The notes below the pieces were generated by a model that saw nothing but the letters and a program-made list of their open reading frames with translations, had not been told where the DNA came from and did no database searches. A stretch of DNA of 6,600 nt, taken from the NCBI GenBank assembly GCA_913060845.1, contig CAJXVF010000136.1:1-6600 (forward strand). Direction: 5' to 3'. Below are positions 5,782 through 6,600 of this stretch, piece by piece (position 1 is the stretch's first letter; each line of letters starts with the position of its first letter). Origin of the DNA: an uncultured Alphaproteobacteria bacterium (GTDB lineage: Bacteria; Pseudomonadota; Alphaproteobacteria; Bin95). The translations under genes were made by a program, and so were the position numbers.

Positions 5782-6600
5782 TCAAGCGGCGCTGCCGCCA
5801 GCAGCGGCATCATCGTCCTCAGCCAACTCTTCAGCTGTCGCCGGACGCTTTTCAACTTTGGCAAGTTCCAGAATGAAATCGACGACCTTTTCTTCCAAGA
5901 TCGGTGCCTGCACCTGACCAAGCGCCTGCGGGTTCTTCTGATAGAACTCGTAGACCATCTGCTCTTGGCCGGGGAAACTTGCGGCCTGGGCGCGAATTGC
6001 CTGGCTGATGTCCTGTTCGTTCACCTGCACGTTGTTCCGCTTGCCGACTTCAGCGAGCAAGAGACCAAGGCGGACCCGTCGAACAGCCAAAACGCGGTAC
6101 TCAGCTTCAAGCTCTTCGTCCGTCTTGCCTTCACGGACTTCTTCAGCGTTGTCGCCTTCAAGCTGCTCTTTAACTTGACCCCAAATCGCTTCGAATTCCT
6201 GCTCAACCAATGTCGGCGGCGCATCGAATGTGTGCGCTTCGTCCAGCTTGTCGAACAGTTCGCGCTTGGTGCGACCGCGAGCGGCTTCTTCGTAGGATTT
6301 GGAAATCCGCTCAGCGATCTGTGTTTTCAGTGTCGCTAAATCTTCCATGCCAACGCGCTTGGCCAGCTCATCATCAATGGTGGGAGCGGCTTTTTCTTTA
6401 AGACCATGCACTTTCACTTTAAACACGGCGGCTTTGCCTGCGAGGTGCTCAGCGCCATATTCTTCAGGGAACGTGACGTTCACTTCGCACTCATCGCCAG
6501 CGGATGCGCCAACGAGCTGCTCTTCAAAGCCTGGAATGAAGCTACCAGCGCCCAATTCCAGGTCATAGGCATCTGCCTGACCACCTGGGAATTCCTGTCT
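5782..6600 (-). CDS. tig: Trigger factor, C-terminal part (5' end outside window)
   Basis: Trigger factor is the ribosome-associated chaperone and prolyl isomerase that meets nascent chains at the exit tunnel. The reading frame is open to the window edge, and 272 residues plus a TGA stop are visible. The fragment begins inside the FKBP-type isomerase domain: LGAGSFIPGFEEQL (about residues 16-29) and VTFPEEYGAEHLAGKAAVF are family signatures. From about residue 70 the C-terminal substrate-binding arms follow, mostly charged helices, including the conserved RRVRLGLLLAEVGKRNNV stretch. It ends in an acidic, Ala-Gly tail. By comparison with the 432 residues of E. coli, roughly 170-180 N-terminal residues are missing, including the ribosome-binding domain. 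This is a window truncation, with no frameshift in the visible part. A 205-base gap separates it from clpP. Confidence 0.96.
   Translation of the reverse strand, partial: RQEFPGGQADAYDLELGAGSFIPGFEEQLVGASAGDECEVNVTFPEEYGAEHLAGKAAVFKVKVHGLKEKAAPTIDDELAKRVGMEDLATLKTQIAERISKSYEEAARGRTKRELFDKLDEAHTFDAPPTLVEQEFEAIWGQVKEQLEGDNAEEVREGKTDEELEAEYRVLAVRRVRLGLLLAEVGKRNNVQVNEQDISQAIRAQAASFPGQEQMVYEFYQKNPQALGQVQAPILEEKVVDFILELAKVEKRPATAEELAEDDDAAAGGSAA

Noticed and set aside
5731..6339. Plus-strand open frame of 202 codons
   Set aside because: It is antisense to tig and starts inside the tandem repeat of the tig-clpP gap; no supporting start signal or known motif.
1..6600. CRISPR array, insertion sequence, phage or defence genes
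   Set aside because: No spaced direct repeats of suitable size, no transposase, integrase or effector frames were seen; all long coding frames are assigned to tig, clpP, clpX, lon and hup.

Overview
The window is a compact chromosomal housekeeping locus. All genes lie on the minus strand, in transcriptional order tig (5'-truncated by the window edge) > clpP > clpX > lon > hup (HU) > tRNA-Val(UAC). The order, the Lon, ClpX, ClpP and HU sequences, and the HU/tRNA-Val pair next to lon point to an alphaproteobacterium of moderate GC content. I cannot resolve the order from sequence alone.

Layout by coordinate. Positions 1-41 are not genomic: they match the Illumina Nextera read-2 transposon adapter, preceded by seven bases that fit an i7 index, so the window starts at an untrimmed contig end. 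Positions 42-103 hold a weak hairpin downstream of the tRNA. tRNA-Val is at 104-179, a strong hairpin at 209-242, and hup at 260-532 with a GTG start and a recognisable sigma-70-like promoter at 605-632. lon occupies 798-3194 and has a candidate heat-shock (RpoH-type) promoter at 3261-3289. clpX occupies 3406-4683 and ends in a textbook intrinsic terminator at 3333-3358. clpP is at 4896-5576. The end of tig is at 5782-6600. Every intergenic gap is about 200-265 bp or shorter, and none contains a further gene I can support.

How the genes work together: trigger factor binds nascent chains at the ribosome. ClpX unfolds tagged or damaged proteins and feeds them to the ClpP chamber. Lon is a second, self-contained ATP-dependent protease. 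HU is a nucleoid protein, and its E. coli relatives include a known Lon substrate. The locus is therefore a protein quality-control cluster with a nucleoid protein and a tRNA at its end. Each gene seems to have its own terminator or promoter signals, so it looks like adjacent units with partial read-through rather than one strict operon.

I found no undescribed biological system here. The least explained sequence is in the tig-clpP gap: three tandem 12-13 bp units, each a small dyad, sit in the loop of a 14-pair stem that is followed by UUUU. The other notable points are the adapter contamination, the candidate heat-shock promoter of lon, and hairpins without U-tracts after clpP and hup.
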